In this document: positions 1-11,400 of the stretch, in pieces
Layout: every line of letters starts with the position of its first letter
How positions within the stretch are numbered: the stretch's first letter is position 1
NCBI GenBank assembly: GCA_023078555.1
Contig: CM041196.1
Span: forward strand, 2,790,001 to 2,854,000
Length of the DNA: 64,000 bases
From: Ulva prolifera
Taxonomy: Eukaryota > Chlorophyta > Ulvophyceae > Ulvales > Ulvaceae
Direction of reading: 5' to 3'
Translations under genes and position numbers: made by a program
The notes under the pieces: model-generated
Database searches by the model: none
Seen by the model: the letters and a program-made list of their open reading frames with translations, nothing else
Told to the model about the DNA's origin: nothing

Positions 1-304
1 ATGGCTATGTGCATATTTAAAGCTCATCATAGGCGTTCCGCCGCTAGCGCTTCTCCGAGTCCTGAGCCCGGCACTGCTCCTAGCAACCTGATGCTGCACA
101 AGCCCTCTGCACACGCTGCGAAGCTCGCAGATGAACAGGCTCGACCGCCACTCCACTACCGCCATGGTTGCAACACCGCATACACATCACACGTGGAAGA
201 AAACTGCTCGATCGGTCTCCCACGCTACGGATCTCCCCATTCGGAAAAGCTACAACCTCTCCCACATAACGGATCACAAGGCCTGCACTACACTGTGTTG
301 GTGA

Positions 305-306
<2 letters not shown>

Positions 307-338
<32 letters not shown>
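307..338. repeat. Poly-C tract (32 C)
   Basis: Uninterrupted run of 32 cytosines. No gene is recognisable on either side. Homopolymers of this length are prone to slippage and to assembly error, so the exact length is uncertain. Confidence 0.95.
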
Positions 339-564
339 TGGTCCAACATCCGGTGACAGTGGCCACCAGTGCAGGCACACATAAACAACTTGCTGTGATT
401 GAAACATACAGTTTTGCCACCAGAGCAGCACGCGTTGCTCGCAAGCGCAGGCCTGCTGCGATGGCCCCCCTGCCGCGCGGCCGCCTGTAAGCCCGATGGC
501 AATCCTACTAGTACTGCAGTCATGGACTCAACGTTAGTACTGGTACATACGTCTGTAACCCATG

Positions 565-720
565 GCGCCCTTATTCCGCCCTTACCTCAATGTCGTTCCG
601 CACTTATGCCGCCCTTATGCTCCGCCCTTATGGGGGGGGGATCGATCCGCTGATGTGTAAGGGCGGATTGTGTGCGGTCATGTATAAGTGCGGATTGTAT
701 CATTGCGTAAGGGCGGACTG
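565..720. repeat. Cluster of TCCGCCCTTA motifs in both orientations
   Basis: The motif (T)CCGCCCTTA occurs several times in forward orientation (about 565-630) and then as its complement TAAGGGCGGA or TAAGTGCGGA (about 655-720). The two groups are separated by a short G run. The motif recurs at 6405-6436, and ATAAGTGCGGAT plus GCGGTCATGT recur near the right end of the insertion at 27201-34622. This looks like the subterminal repeats of a DNA transposon family, but I could not define an element end here. Confidence 0.7.
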
Positions 721-992
721 AACTGACCCCTCGCGGCTTTCTTTTCCTCGTCTGCGTGGATTGCACGCCTGTTCACTGGTGATGCCTCGGCAATCACTGA
801 AGTGCACTTTTGGGATCCACTGTAGCAAGCCGTTGCCAATTCCAAATAATTCCAAATAATTCCAAGTCCGTTCATGCACGCCACGGTGACGATCATCGCG
901 CATGGGTCCAACACGTCAAGTGTCGTGCACTGGCAGTCTATGTCCAAGGCGTCTCCATCATATTCGTGCTTGCTCCAACGACAGCTGTAGAA
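721..992. other. No gene seen; short tandem repeat
   Basis: No convincing coding sequence. The only structure is a short tandem repeat of ATTCCAAATA (about 839-866, just under three copies). Confidence 0.5.
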
Positions 993-1043
993 GATGCCTT
1001 CTGCAAGAAGCGCTACCTTTTACAGCTTCTTGCAGAAGGCATC
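993..1043. repeat. Perfect 18-bp stem hairpin
   Basis: Left arm 993-1010 (GATGCCTTCTGCAAGAAG) is perfectly complementary to 1026-1043 around a 15-nt loop. A perfect 18-bp stem with a small loop is compatible with a small-RNA hairpin or the centre of a fold-back element. Nothing else identifies it. Confidence 0.85.
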
Positions 1044-1173
1044 CTTGTATCGACCCATGGTACCTTGCAAACATTACGCAGGCAACGTGTCATGATGATG
1101 ACGCCTGAACGTCATGACACGCGTCCATGGTTACTGCCGCTGCATGTGGGCGGTGCATGTGCTTCAGCAGTCT

Positions 1174-1319
1174 CGAGATGTCGGGGGTGCATTTTGGCAG
1201 CGTCAGACGCTGTCAAAATGCACCCTCGACATCTCGCTCCCAAAGAGTGCAAGCCCGAGATGTCGAGGGTGCATTTTGACAGCGTCATGACGCTGCCAAA
1301 ATGCACCCCCGACATCTCG
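1174..1319. repeat. Nested double hairpin (inverted repeat)
   Basis: Two adjacent near-perfect palindromes, 1174-1236 and 1256-1319, each about 63 nt with almost no loop. Within each palindrome the arms differ at a few positions, but the outer arms of the pair (1174-1204 and 1289-1319) match each other perfectly, as do the inner arms (1206-1236 and 1256-1286). The whole 146 bp is therefore a large inverted repeat with a 19-nt centre (1237-1255). It can fold as two small hairpins or one long one. Confidence 0.9.
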
Positions 1320-3412
1320 ATCGAATACCTACGGGCCCCGAGGGGACGTACCAGCCGTTGCGGGCAGCATTGCATGTCTCTTGCAACTTCATTGGACTCT
1401 GTGCCGTGATTCGGCGACCTGCGATCCATTGCCTTGTCAACATCGCACAGCAAGCAGCCATTGCGCCGAAGCTGGACAGCACATCAACCGGCCTACATAC
1501 TTGATGACAGTGTATGCATGTCATCTGGCCAGATACGTGATATGTGTGGGTGTGTGTGCGTGTACGAGTTCGATGGAGACACGCAACCGAGGGGACGTCG
1601 AGTTCTATGCTGCCATAACGACGGCGCATTGCGTAGACAGGTACATGCATCAAAGACTAATGGCATATACCAAATTATGCTACAATTGCTTCGGCAATGG
1701 GGCTGTGAACGATGGCGGAAACATTACACCGCCGACATGACCGGCACGGAGATACTTCGTACATTCGAACGGTTGCCATGGGTGCCACAAATGTTGAGAA
1801 ACCTGGAGTAGAGACTCAAGTTCCTAATGGTGATTAGGGCACAGGCTGTCGTGAGACTGTGCGGAACGCCGGCGGTTCAACAACCATGGCAAGTCTAGCG
1901 GGCCTGAGCGCCGCGCCAGTACACACACATATGCAACAGGTTCTGAAAGGACATAACATACCTTTGTTAATATGTTTCGCGTCGAGGATTGGCGGAGGCA
2001 GCGATCTAGCGGCTGCGTGGCTGCAACTAACATACACTCAGGTCGGAAAGATTGACGACGCCTGCGCCTATAGCGCACGAAGCCGGACGTACACAAAGAA
2101 AAGAGGCTTAAAGAAGCGACAGGCTTACGCAGATTCAAGTCGCCATGGATGCCAGTGCGGAGCAGGCGACGGTCAACTCTGGCCATCGGGGAACTTCGCC
2201 GCACACAAGATGCACGTTCCCATCACACGGCGCACATGTATGAAAATGTATCGTATAATGGGCTGGCTTTGCGGTGCAACGTCTCTTGAGCACTGTGCAA
2301 AGTCGAAGTCTGTAGTTGCAGCCATGAGCGCAGACGTCACACGGCGCATGCATGTGTGCGTGGCCACTAGGGCAGCCAACATAACAACGGAGGGTTACGA
2401 CACAGCCGGCAAGGCAGTCATCGCCACAGCCTGAGCTCTTGAACAACAATCCTAACGCCTTGCAGCCCAATCATATCAGCACTGCTCCTGTGTGCTCAAC
2501 GATCTCATGTCAAGTTGTCAACACATATTCATTGTATCGCATTGTGGCCTGGGTGTGGCCACGAATATGTATGTTGAAATCATAAACTGCAAAGTTGCAG
2601 CGCAAGGGCAATCGAAATCCACGTGGCCAACATGCAAAGCATTCGGAGTCGGCCAGTCTCGATGCACAGCCCAGCAGCACGTGAGCATGCTTGTGTAGGA
2701 GGTTGCAATTGAGGTGATAAATGCTCCATGCATTAAATGTGCTCTCTAGGGTAACAAAAAGTGGCACTGATGCATAGGTGCGATGCATGCCATCATGACC
2801 TTAGGGTGCACGGATGCCAGGCGCCATGACCTGCAAGGTACATGCGTCTACCCCTCTTATGGTGGGCATGGCAGCTTTGACAGGGTTGACGGTCCCTGTG
2901 AGATGACCTCCCGCCGCTCATCTTGTAGACTAAATGGCGTGCCAACACACCCCCACGCTAGCTCCTCTCACTTGACGGCCGCCTCTCACCGGCTGAGTTG
3001 TAGCCATCTCCTCTTGTTGGGACACTCGGGCGGCGCAGCTTGAGCATGATGCGGTCGCACATGTCGCAGGATCGTTCTGTGACGTCAAGTACTTGGCCGG
3101 AGGATGCATGTGGTTGCATCGTGTGAGAGGTTTATCTGTGTGGGTTGGAGGAGGTGTATGCTGATGCGCGGCTGGCGTGGGTGTGGGGCCACTTTGTTGT
3201 GATTGGTGGTTGTAGTCGGGCTCGACGTGCGCCGGATTCTATGTGCTTGATGACGTCAGTGGGTTTGCGCACAACCCGTTCGGTGCTACTGCCCTCTGCA
3301 GCTCTGTCTTTGTTACACAAATGCCGACAGGTTGGGTCGCCCACATTCAGAGTTTCTGGACACAGGCCAGAACCTGTGAAACTCAGCCACAGCAGCACTG
3401 TTGGTATCTAGA
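1320..3412. other. No gene recognised
   Basis: About 2.1 kb with only short overlapping open frames of low coding character. One stretch on the plus strand (about 3236-3410, reading LDDVSGFAHNPFGATALC) looks mildly protein-like but has no clear start, splice sites or family. Confidence 0.4.
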
Positions 3413-5130
3413 TCTGCTACCATGCCCTCTGCCTGCCAACGCGGTGCAGAGGGGGATGCGCTGAACACGCACACTCCAGACACAGCGACACTGCGCTGTC
3501 ACTGTCTCTGCTGCCGTGCCCTCTGCCTACACACGCAGTGCAGTGCGTGTGCTGGCGGCCTTGCCCGCTTTGTGGTGGTTGCGGCTCTGGCGTGCCGTGC
3601 TTCGCCGTTGCAGCGGCATGTCTGACCCATGTGTCTGCGTGTGGCCCGCCGGTGCGGGGCGACCGGGGGGATTGGGGCGGGCCTGGCTGGGCGTTTGGGG
3701 TTGCGGGTGTGGGTTTGCGGGTGCGCTGGGTGGTGTGCAGGGGCTGGGCGGGCTGGGTTGTGTTGGGGGCGGGGGGCCGGGCCTCCCCGGGGCGGGGGGT
3801 TGTTGTCGGGGTCTCGCTGGTTCTTTGTTCGGCAGCTTTGGATGCGTGTGCTTTCGGGGCTTTTGCACTTGGATGGTTTGCGAGGTGTGGGTGGGGGTGG
3901 GCGTGTGGGTGGGCGTGTGGGTTTGGGGTGGGCGACTTGTGTGTGTTTCGGAATGTATGTGGTTGTGTGGCCATATGGCTGTGTGGCTGTGGCCGGCGCG
4001 GGTGCTGCCGTTGCGTGGGTGTGTCGGTGTGTGCTCCGTGTGGCTCGTTACGTGTGGCTCGTTGCGTGGTGTGGGTTCCTCTGGTTGTTGCTCGCGGTGC
4101 TACCTGCCTTGCTTGCTTTGTCCTTGTAACACACGCAGTGCGGAGGGGGGTGTGCTGAACACGCACGCTCCAGGCACAGCAGCACTGTGCTGTCACTGTC
4201 TCTGCTGCCAAGCCCTCTGTCTGCACATGCAGTGCAGAGGGGAATGCGCAGAACATGCACACTCCTGAACATGCACGCTCCAGGCACAGCAGCACTGTGC
4301 TATCACTGTCTCTGCTGCCATGCCCTCTGTCTGCACACGCAGTGCAGAGGGGAATGCGCAGAACATGCACACTCCTGAACATGCACGCTCCAGGCACAGC
4401 AGCACTGTGCTATCACTGTCTCTGCTGCCAAGCCCTCTGTCTGCACACGCAGTGCAGAGGGGAATGCGCAGAACATGCACACTCCTGAACATGCACGCTC
4501 CAGGCACAGCAGCACTGTGCTATCACTGTCTCTGCTGCCATGCCCTCTGTCTGCACACGCAGCGCAGAGGGGAATGCGCAGAACATGCACACTCCTGAAC
4601 ATGCACGCTCCAGGCACAGCAGCACTGTGCTGTCACTGTCTCTGCTGCCAAGCCCTCTGTCTGCACACGCAGTGCAGAGGGGAATGCGCAGAACATGCAC
4701 ACTCCTGAACATGCACGCTCCAGGCACAGCAGCACTGTGCTATCACTGTCTCTGCTGCCAAGCCCTCTGTCTGCACACGCAGTGCAGAGGGGAATGCGCA
4801 GAACATGCACACTCCTGAACATGCACGCTCCAGGCACAGCAGCACTGTGCTATCACTGTCTCTGCTGCCATGCCCTCTGTCTGCACACGCAGTGCAGAGG
4901 GGAATGCGCAGAACATGCACACTCCTGAACATGCACGCTCCAGGCACAGCAGCACTGTGCTATCACTGTCTCTGCTGCCATGCCCTCTGTCTGCACACGC
5001 AGTGCAGAGGGGAATGCGCAGAACATGCACACTCCTGAACATGCACGCTCCAGGCACAGCAGCACTGTGCTGTCACTGTCTCTGCTGCCAAGCCCTCTGT
5101 CTGCACACGCAGTGCAGAGGGGGATGCGCT
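3413..5130. repeat. 110-bp satellite array, interrupted
   Basis: Head-to-tail copies of a 110-bp unit, about nine between 4129 and 5130, with only scattered single-base differences. A diverged copy lies at 3413-3541. The unit contains an imperfect hairpin of the type CCTCTG..TGCA/TGCAGAGG. Many overlapping open frames cross the array on both strands only because 110 bp repeats preserve them every three units. An AATAAA follows at 5136-5141. The core CACGCAGTGCAG is shared with the 94-bp array at 52030-52810. Confidence 0.9.
3542..4128 (+). mobile_element. 587-bp G-rich insertion in the satellite
   Basis: This block interrupts the 110-bp satellite and is flanked by identical 13-bp direct repeats ACACACGCAGTGC (3529-3541 and 4129-4141), as expected of a target-site duplication. 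It is very G-rich on the plus strand (3656-3815 and 3888-3935 have many G3-G6 runs). It ends in TTGTAAC, i.e. a TGTAA poly(A)-type signal at the 3' border. A retroposed RNA copy is the simplest reading. Slippage within the array could also give flanking repeats. Confidence 0.5.
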
Positions 5131-5141
5131 GATTCAATAAA

Positions 5142-6395
5142 GCATATCTGTCTGCTAAGGGGTGTGTGTCATTACGTGGCGCTCTCCGCACACCCCTCCA
5201 AGACAGGTCTGGACTGTCTAGGAATTGCAGCTACAGGGAATATAGCCAACGACACGGCCACAAGCTTGACAGACTACAGCAGCTAGCCGGATTACGGATG
5301 CTTGAAAGATGCAGCGCCCAACGGCGCAAGGCGGGCGGCATGATGATCAGGATGTGTGCGTGTTTTCGTGGCACCGCACCGCACAAAATACTTCGCCCAT
5401 ATCACAACGTTAAAAAAAACGATAAAATTATCAATCAATCGTATGAAGCATACACTGATCTGGAGAGGGCCGCTTCCCCCAGTGCACAGGCGCCGGGGTC
5501 GCTGATCGATGCTCAGGTCACACACATCAGCACATGCATCTACCTACTATGTAGCAGTAATGGCAATAGGACCGTCCTTCGAAAACTATGATGTTGCGGT
5601 ATCAGCACGTTTGGCCTGTCGCGCGGGAGATATTCACGGTCGCATTTGGAACGTCTCGAACAGGCGAGGGGTCACGTTCTCGAAAAATACCTTCAACAGT
5701 CTACATGTCACAGATGCCTGCATCGATACTTTATGCAGATGCAGTGATCAGCATTGTACACTGGTACACAAGGATCTTCCTGAACTTCCATGTGAATGTC
5801 CAAGTCGCAGCTACGTTTTGCCCCGCTCGTCACTGGCACCCGCTTCAGCTATGCAAGGTCGATGTCCAACAATATATCACAAACCAGCCTGGAGAAAGGC
5901 AGTGCTGTGGTATGCAAGATTGTGGGCTGTCCAGAGACTCGGCGCTCTCAGAGTCAGCAGCGCCCAGTCGCGCCCTTGTGCGTGAGCCGCATCAACATCC
6001 ACAAGCCACATCACGTTGCACAAATGGTCCAATTCAGTTGGCGTAGTCTGAATCACGAAAACTTGACGGCTACAGTGTTCGCGATGCTCCTCAGCCGTCC
6101 GTGGCGACTCCTCAGTGTGTATCCAGTGTGGCACACCATGGGAGAAGACGCGCATCTCCAGAGCCTGCGTCGAACCTAAAGGTGCCTCTATGAACTCTTA
6201 TACAAGATCCTGCCTGCAGTTGGCGGGCTGTATGTAAGCACCATACCAGCGCCGGCCGCACCAGTCGAGCCCAACGACAGCACCAGTGGCATGGAGTCCG
6301 TACACCGCAAGAACCCGAACTAAGCATCTCATACATTTAAACAGTATTATTTAAAGCCATTGCAGCCTTTTCCGTCGCAAAAGCGGTTGTTTGAC
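5142..6395. other. No gene recognised
   Basis: About 1.25 kb after the satellite. Open frames exist on both strands. The most protein-like is on the minus strand around 5940-6155, but there is no identifiable start, splice pattern or family. Confidence 0.4.
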
Positions 6396-6438
6396 GGTCC
6401 GGTCTATCCGCCCTTATTTGGTCCGCCCTTATCACATG
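6396..6438. repeat. Second TCCGCCCTTAT motif pair
   Basis: Two direct copies of TCCGCCCTTAT separated by about 7 nt. Same motif as the cluster at 565-720. Confidence 0.7.
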
Positions 6439-6625
6439 ACGAAGCATGGGTACAGACGTAGCGTATACGCATCGATCCTCTGAACAAACTTCAAGGGGAC
6501 CTCGAAATTCCCCGCGGGGAGCACCAGCACGCCGAGAGCCTCACAGCACAGGCAAGCAGCTCTAGTGGCTGCAGTGTGCTGGCGCTCCACGTGCATAAGC
6601 TCATCACTGCCGCAGTCCTCGCATG
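6430..6625 (-). CDS. Possible terminal exon, unknown protein
   Basis: Open minus-strand segment ending in TGA at about 6432. It carries two cysteine pairs (CEDC, then CLCC about 25 residues later) and a hydrophobic C-terminus (VPLKFVQRIDAYTLRLYPC). It looks coding and could be a last exon, with the acceptor near the ATGCATGC repeat at 6622-6640. The stop is followed at once by the TAAGGGCGGA motif pair. I do not recognise the protein, and no upstream exon was found. Confidence 0.25.
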
Positions 6626-6710
6626 CATGCATGCATGTCGACGAACCGCCGGTACCCCACATGCTGCGCTGACCGGCCCGCCAAGCAGCGGCCCCGCCAA
6701 TCCGTGCATT

Positions 6711-6757
6711 TGTCGTCAGACGTAGGATAAGCACTTAAGAACCTACAGTTTTGGTCG
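6711..6757. repeat. Dispersed ~47-bp repeat, copy 1
   Basis: Shares GTAGGATAAGCACT and a following TTTGGTCG with 8742-8790 (about 80% identical over about 47 bp). In one minus-strand frame both copies encode a similar peptide around SAYPTSD. Copy 2 lies inside intron 1 of the downstream gene. Confidence 0.65.
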
Positions 6758-8200
6758 AAGCCGCGGTGCGGGGGCGGGTCGAAGCGGGAACCCCGGCGGT
6801 GGCGTGGTGGCGACTTCCAGAAAAGCTCGAATCGCAAGACAAACAGGATACAGAGATGTGCAGAGATATTGGCGTTGTTTTGCTTTTAACCGGAGCTTTA
6901 TCTGATACGTGTACGAGCCACAGCTGTATTTTCCCGGCACGGGTGTTGTGGCGTCACACGACGCATTGCCATGACATGGAACCACGGACGCGGCGAGAGC
7001 AGCACGTGGGACATCGCGCGGTGTGTGTGGTGGAGGTGGCAGCGAGGTGATCACAACACAGCCTACCGGGACGCGACTGCGCCTATTTCCCTGCTCACGC
7101 TGGGACTCGTGACGAAACTTGTACTGCATGAAGTACACAGCAACAGCTATCGAGACATCATTGTGTTGCGGCAATCGGGGCTGTGTGCGATGAGTTCGTT
7201 CTGACCCATGTCCTGTCGGCGGACCGAATGGCGGAGGGTGACAGGAGGGTGGAAACTAGCTGACTACCGCGCGGGAAGGTGGTACACCCACACGACCACC
7301 GATCACTCGGCCACCGTGGTGCACCACCACGCTACCACCCACCACCACCACTGTTCACGACAACACCACGTTTGTCAATGCTGCTAGTGAGCCAGTGTAC
7401 GACACAGTGCGCGCGGGCATGGAAGCGGGGCGTGGATTCGCACGCGAGAGTTGGGATATGGACGCGAACATGCGCGCGCGGCGTGGATCCGCACATGGAG
7501 ACGGGATATGGACGCGTACATGGGAGCGCGAGGCGCGGCGGCGGGCAGGTGGCACGTGGGCACGTGGACTGCAGGCAGCGTGCCGCAGGACGCAGGACGC
7601 GGGGGCGGCAGCGGGCGGCGACGCGCCCCAGCACAGACGTATCTCGAGACACGCCGCTGTGGGCGCGGGCGAGGGCCGGGAGGCGGCACCGGCGGGCCAC
7701 GGCGGGCAGGGGCGCCTGCAGCGACGCGACCGCGCGACACCCCATCGCCGTAGGAGCGTGAACACGGGCGGGCTCCCACAACAGGGGGAGGTTATCCGGA
7801 TCGAAGGGCTGAGACACACGGCTCGCAGCAGCGGCGCCCAGGCCTCCGGCCGGCCGCGCCGCGTCCTCGGGGCCCGCGCGACACGGTGGTGGCAGCGAGA
7901 GGACGGGGTGACGTACGTGCGAGGCGGCCACGCGGGCCACGCGCGGCAGGCCGTTATCCACGAGGCCGCGCCGCACGACGCAGCAGGCGCGGACGACCTC
8001 TGCAGCGGCGTGGGCGTGTGCGTGGAGTGGGGGCGAGGCGAGACGGGAGGCAGCGGCTGTGGCGCCGCGAGGAGCGGCCGCAGCCGATCGGAGCCCAGGT
8101 GGCACCGGTGTAACGGGGCGATATCGTCGACCGCTCGCACCCTCGTTCACAGGCGCGAGTGCGGGCTCGCGGACAGAGGGACGGACTGCATTCGAAGGGG
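6758..8200. other. GC-rich upstream region, no gene recognised
   Basis: Strongly GC-rich sequence with long but compositionally driven frames on both strands (up to about 270 codons on the minus strand, Ala/Arg/Pro-rich). It contains a CCA-rich stretch (7270-7345) and two imperfect copies of a ~60-bp repeat with GATATGGACGCG (about 7430-7530). It probably includes the promoter of the gene starting at 8438. Confidence 0.4.
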
Positions 8201-8211
8201 GGCGCGATCGC

Positions 8212-8219
8212 TATAAAAG
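8212..8219 (+). promoter_or_regulatory. TATA box
   Basis: TATAAAAG in a GC-rich setting, 226 bp upstream of the chosen ATG (8438). This is the best core-promoter match near the spliced gene and supports its 5' end. Confidence 0.65.
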
Positions 8220-8437
8220 GGGCGACGCGACGGAGGGAGCGTGTATACATCAGCCCGGGTCGCCAGCGACGGTGACTCGCAAGCAGAGCAGAGCAGCGCG
8301 GACGGGGTGAATCTGTCGTCAGACGGCATCTGCAGCGTCGAACGCCGTGCCCGCAACCCATCGAACTGCCATCAGTGGAGCCGAAGCGTCGCGCTGTCGT
8401 AAGCTCAAGTAGCCGTGAGCGTGAGAGGGAGGCCAAG

Positions 8438-11400
8438 ATGGCCAGCGACGACGCCGACATCGCCGCGATGAGGTGCGTCCGTTGTCAATGACGTCCGGTG
8501 CTTGCAGCGCGACCCGGTGCCCGCGGCCCGTGCACGCGTGCGTACGTGCGTGCCGTTGAATGTCGGCGGTGTCGCCACATGTGGGCGTGCTCGAAGCGGC
8601 TCCCAGTCGTGGCTGCGTACCGGCCGTGCCGTCGATAGGGGTCGACTCGACATGCATGGCGGTGTGTGGTCGGGTGGGTTTGTGCGTGCTGCTGTTGATC
8701 CGGATGAGCTCGTCGAGAGTCGGCGTGGGTGTCTGCGCACCTCTCGTCAGATGTAGGATAAGCACTAAAGAGCCCACATTTTTGGTCGGCTGCCATCGGG
8801 GCATGCTGGCCCGGGTGACCCACGGGTTCGTACACAGCTGCTCCAGTGTGCACAGGTGCTCCAGTGGCGCGGCTCCGCTGGCCAGGCGTCACAGCTGACG
8901 GGGCAGGCGGCGCGGTTCAGGCTCGTGCACGCGCACCGCACTCGCAAGCCTGCGCACACGGTCATGCGTGGGCGTGCCGCCGACGGCAACGTGCCTGTGC
9001 AGGGCACGCTACGAGCTCAACCCCGCGGGCGAGGCGCTCGTGGAGGAGATGGCGCGGATGGGCATCACGGGGGAGCGCGTGCAACAGGCCCGTGCGTGCG
9101 TCAACGCCGCTGCGGTGCGAGCCGGCGAGCGCGGGGAGCCCTCGCGCGCCGCCTTTGCTGCGGCCAGCGGCGTCCCCCTGCCGAGATTGGCGCTGCCGCA
9201 CCTCGACGACTGGCGACTGCTGCTGAGTCATCACCATCGCACGTTGTCGGGGCTGGAGAACGCGGAGCGCACCGTGCTGCGCTTCGCCCGCGCTCACTAC
9301 GCCGTCCTCAGCACACGCGGGCTTGACACCGATCACTTGCTGCAACCAGAGACGATGAAGGTGTGTTCCCATGGCCAGGCACTCCCCCGCCCTGCACCTG
9401 GCGTCTGTGTGTGTTGCGTGCGTGCGTGTCTGGATGTGTGCTTGATCCGCTTGTTTCTTTCGCGGTGCTGCCCGCCTCGCCACCTTGGTGCTTTTGACAG
9501 CTGCCCCCCCTGCACCCGGCGGGCGTGCACAGGTATGTGAGTGCCTGCGTCCGGAACCGCTGACAGCGTGTGGGCGTGTGCAGCTCAACATGTTCCAGAT
9601 GATCGAGTCGTGGCGCACGATGCCACGGGATGTGTTTACCGCGATTCTGCACATTTTGCTGTACACGAAGCAAATCGGCAGTAGGCAGTCGCTGGACGCG
9701 TACATGTACACGGTCGGCTGCTGTTGCAAGGCCTACTATGCGGCTGTGGACGAGGTGCGTACTTTGGAGTTTGCGCACGCCGCCTTCGGCTGCCACCTGT
9801 CATACTGAGCGTGCGTGTGTCCTCCGCGCGATGGCCGACCGGGACCCGCCGCCTGTTGCCCGGACTGCGCGGGCCGCTGCAGAGTTTTGGTGCGGGGTGA
9901 CCACAGGGGCGCCGATCTGCAGGTTGTCGAGTCGCCCAGCCCGTTCCAGCGCTTCTCGGCGCTCGTGAAGGGCGTGCACATGCACATCAAGGGCTCGCCG
10001 CTCGGCGGCGTCCGCAAGATCACGCCCCTCACGCACGGCCAGATCATGCGAACCGTGGAGTCCATGTATGTCGGGGGCTTTGGCATGATGCAGGTGCGCA
10101 CCCCCGTACGCAGCGGCGGTGCAGACCGGGGCGGCGACCATGCAGCTGACCCGAGCCTTGGCCCCTTTCGCCTATGTTCCCGGCGCGTCGTCAGCCATTG
10201 GCGCTGGCACAAGCCGAACCTGTCTTTGCAGGCTCGCGTTGTTTTCGCATTGACGGCGATCGCCGGCCTGCGCACGCCGTTCTTCCAGTACTGGCGCTGG
10301 CAAGACGTGGAGCTCATCAAGGTCCCCATGTTGCGAGGAGAGGTGATGGAGGCGACGGACGGGGTGCTGCACGACCGTGACACGCAGGTGTGGCCTCGGC
10401 GCCTTGATGAGCGTGCCTGTAGCCACCCCTTGTCATCGCTGCAGCCCATGCCGATCGAATGCTGTGTGCTTGGTTGCGTCGCTTGCTCCTGTTGTCCGAC
10501 TGCGCCGCCAAGGCATCCGCCCTGGCGGGTTATGACGGGTGTAGACTGTGCAGATGGGCTTTGCATTTGTCAGCCATCACGTCGTCAACAAGTGCCCGAA
10601 CCAGTTCGGGACACCGGTACTGGCGCTCGACCCGACGGGGCAGCGTGTCTCGCCCTCCATGCCGGTCGTCGGCAGCCTCCTCGTGCAGCTGGGGCTGGTG
10701 ATGGGCGTCTTTGATGCGGAGCAGATCGTGAGCCTGCCGTACAACTCGCGCCTCTGTCCGAAGCCGCATGCACAGGAGTGGTGTGTCTCTTGCAACAAAT
10801 GTGCATTACGCGGCCTGCATGCATGCGTGTGTCGTCGCCCGTGTTTCTGTGTGTCCGCCTGCACTGCCGCATCTCTGCATGTGTGATTGATTCCGTGATG
10901 TGTTTCGGTCGGCCCCCCCGCGTATGGTGCAGAACCCAGATGTGATCGCTGTGGCAGGCTGCCGGCACGCCTGCCGCGACGAGTACGCGGTTCGCGCAGT
11001 GGGGTGACCTGTGTTGCTGTCATGTGGCTCATCGGCCGGTGTGCGTGCTGGTGATTTTGCCCCTCGATCCGCTGCTGATTGCTGTGGTGTGTTGGCGTTG
11101 CGCCATGCGATGGCTCGCGACTGCCCCTTTGACTGCTACAGGTATGTCATCTGCACTCAGCACGACATGTTCTTCCTGCCGCACATCAACGTGCCAGGCA
11201 ATCGCATCTCGTGGCTGGTCGCGATGTGCGGCCTCCTGGCAGAGCCGGACGATGGGGCGCAGGCGTCCACAGGCAAGGGCGTGCGCGTGGGGCCCCGCTC
11301 GCTGCGCTCGTCCATGGTGCTGCGCATGGTCCTCGGGCGCATCACATCTGACCGCGCGCCTGATGAGGTCCTCATGCGCCACCTCGGCACGTGGGTCCAG

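Noticed and set aside
3417..4397. 326-codon minus-strand frame and the stack of 77-104-codon frames up to 5190
   Set aside because: They repeat every 110 bp with the satellite and show only its composition. No start, splice or domain evidence.
7332..8150. Long minus- and plus-strand frames (up to 273 codons)
   Set aside because: GC-rich DNA lacks stop codons by chance; several overlapping frames are open at once and all are Ala/Arg/Pro-rich without motifs.
6711..8790. SAYPTSD peptide shared by two sites as a protein motif
   Set aside because: The shared DNA is only ~47 bp and one copy is intronic on the opposite strand; a dispersed DNA repeat is simpler.
11338..11375. CTGATGAG near 11362 as a second hammerhead core
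   Set aside because: It lies inside exon 8 and has no following GAAA with a stem II.
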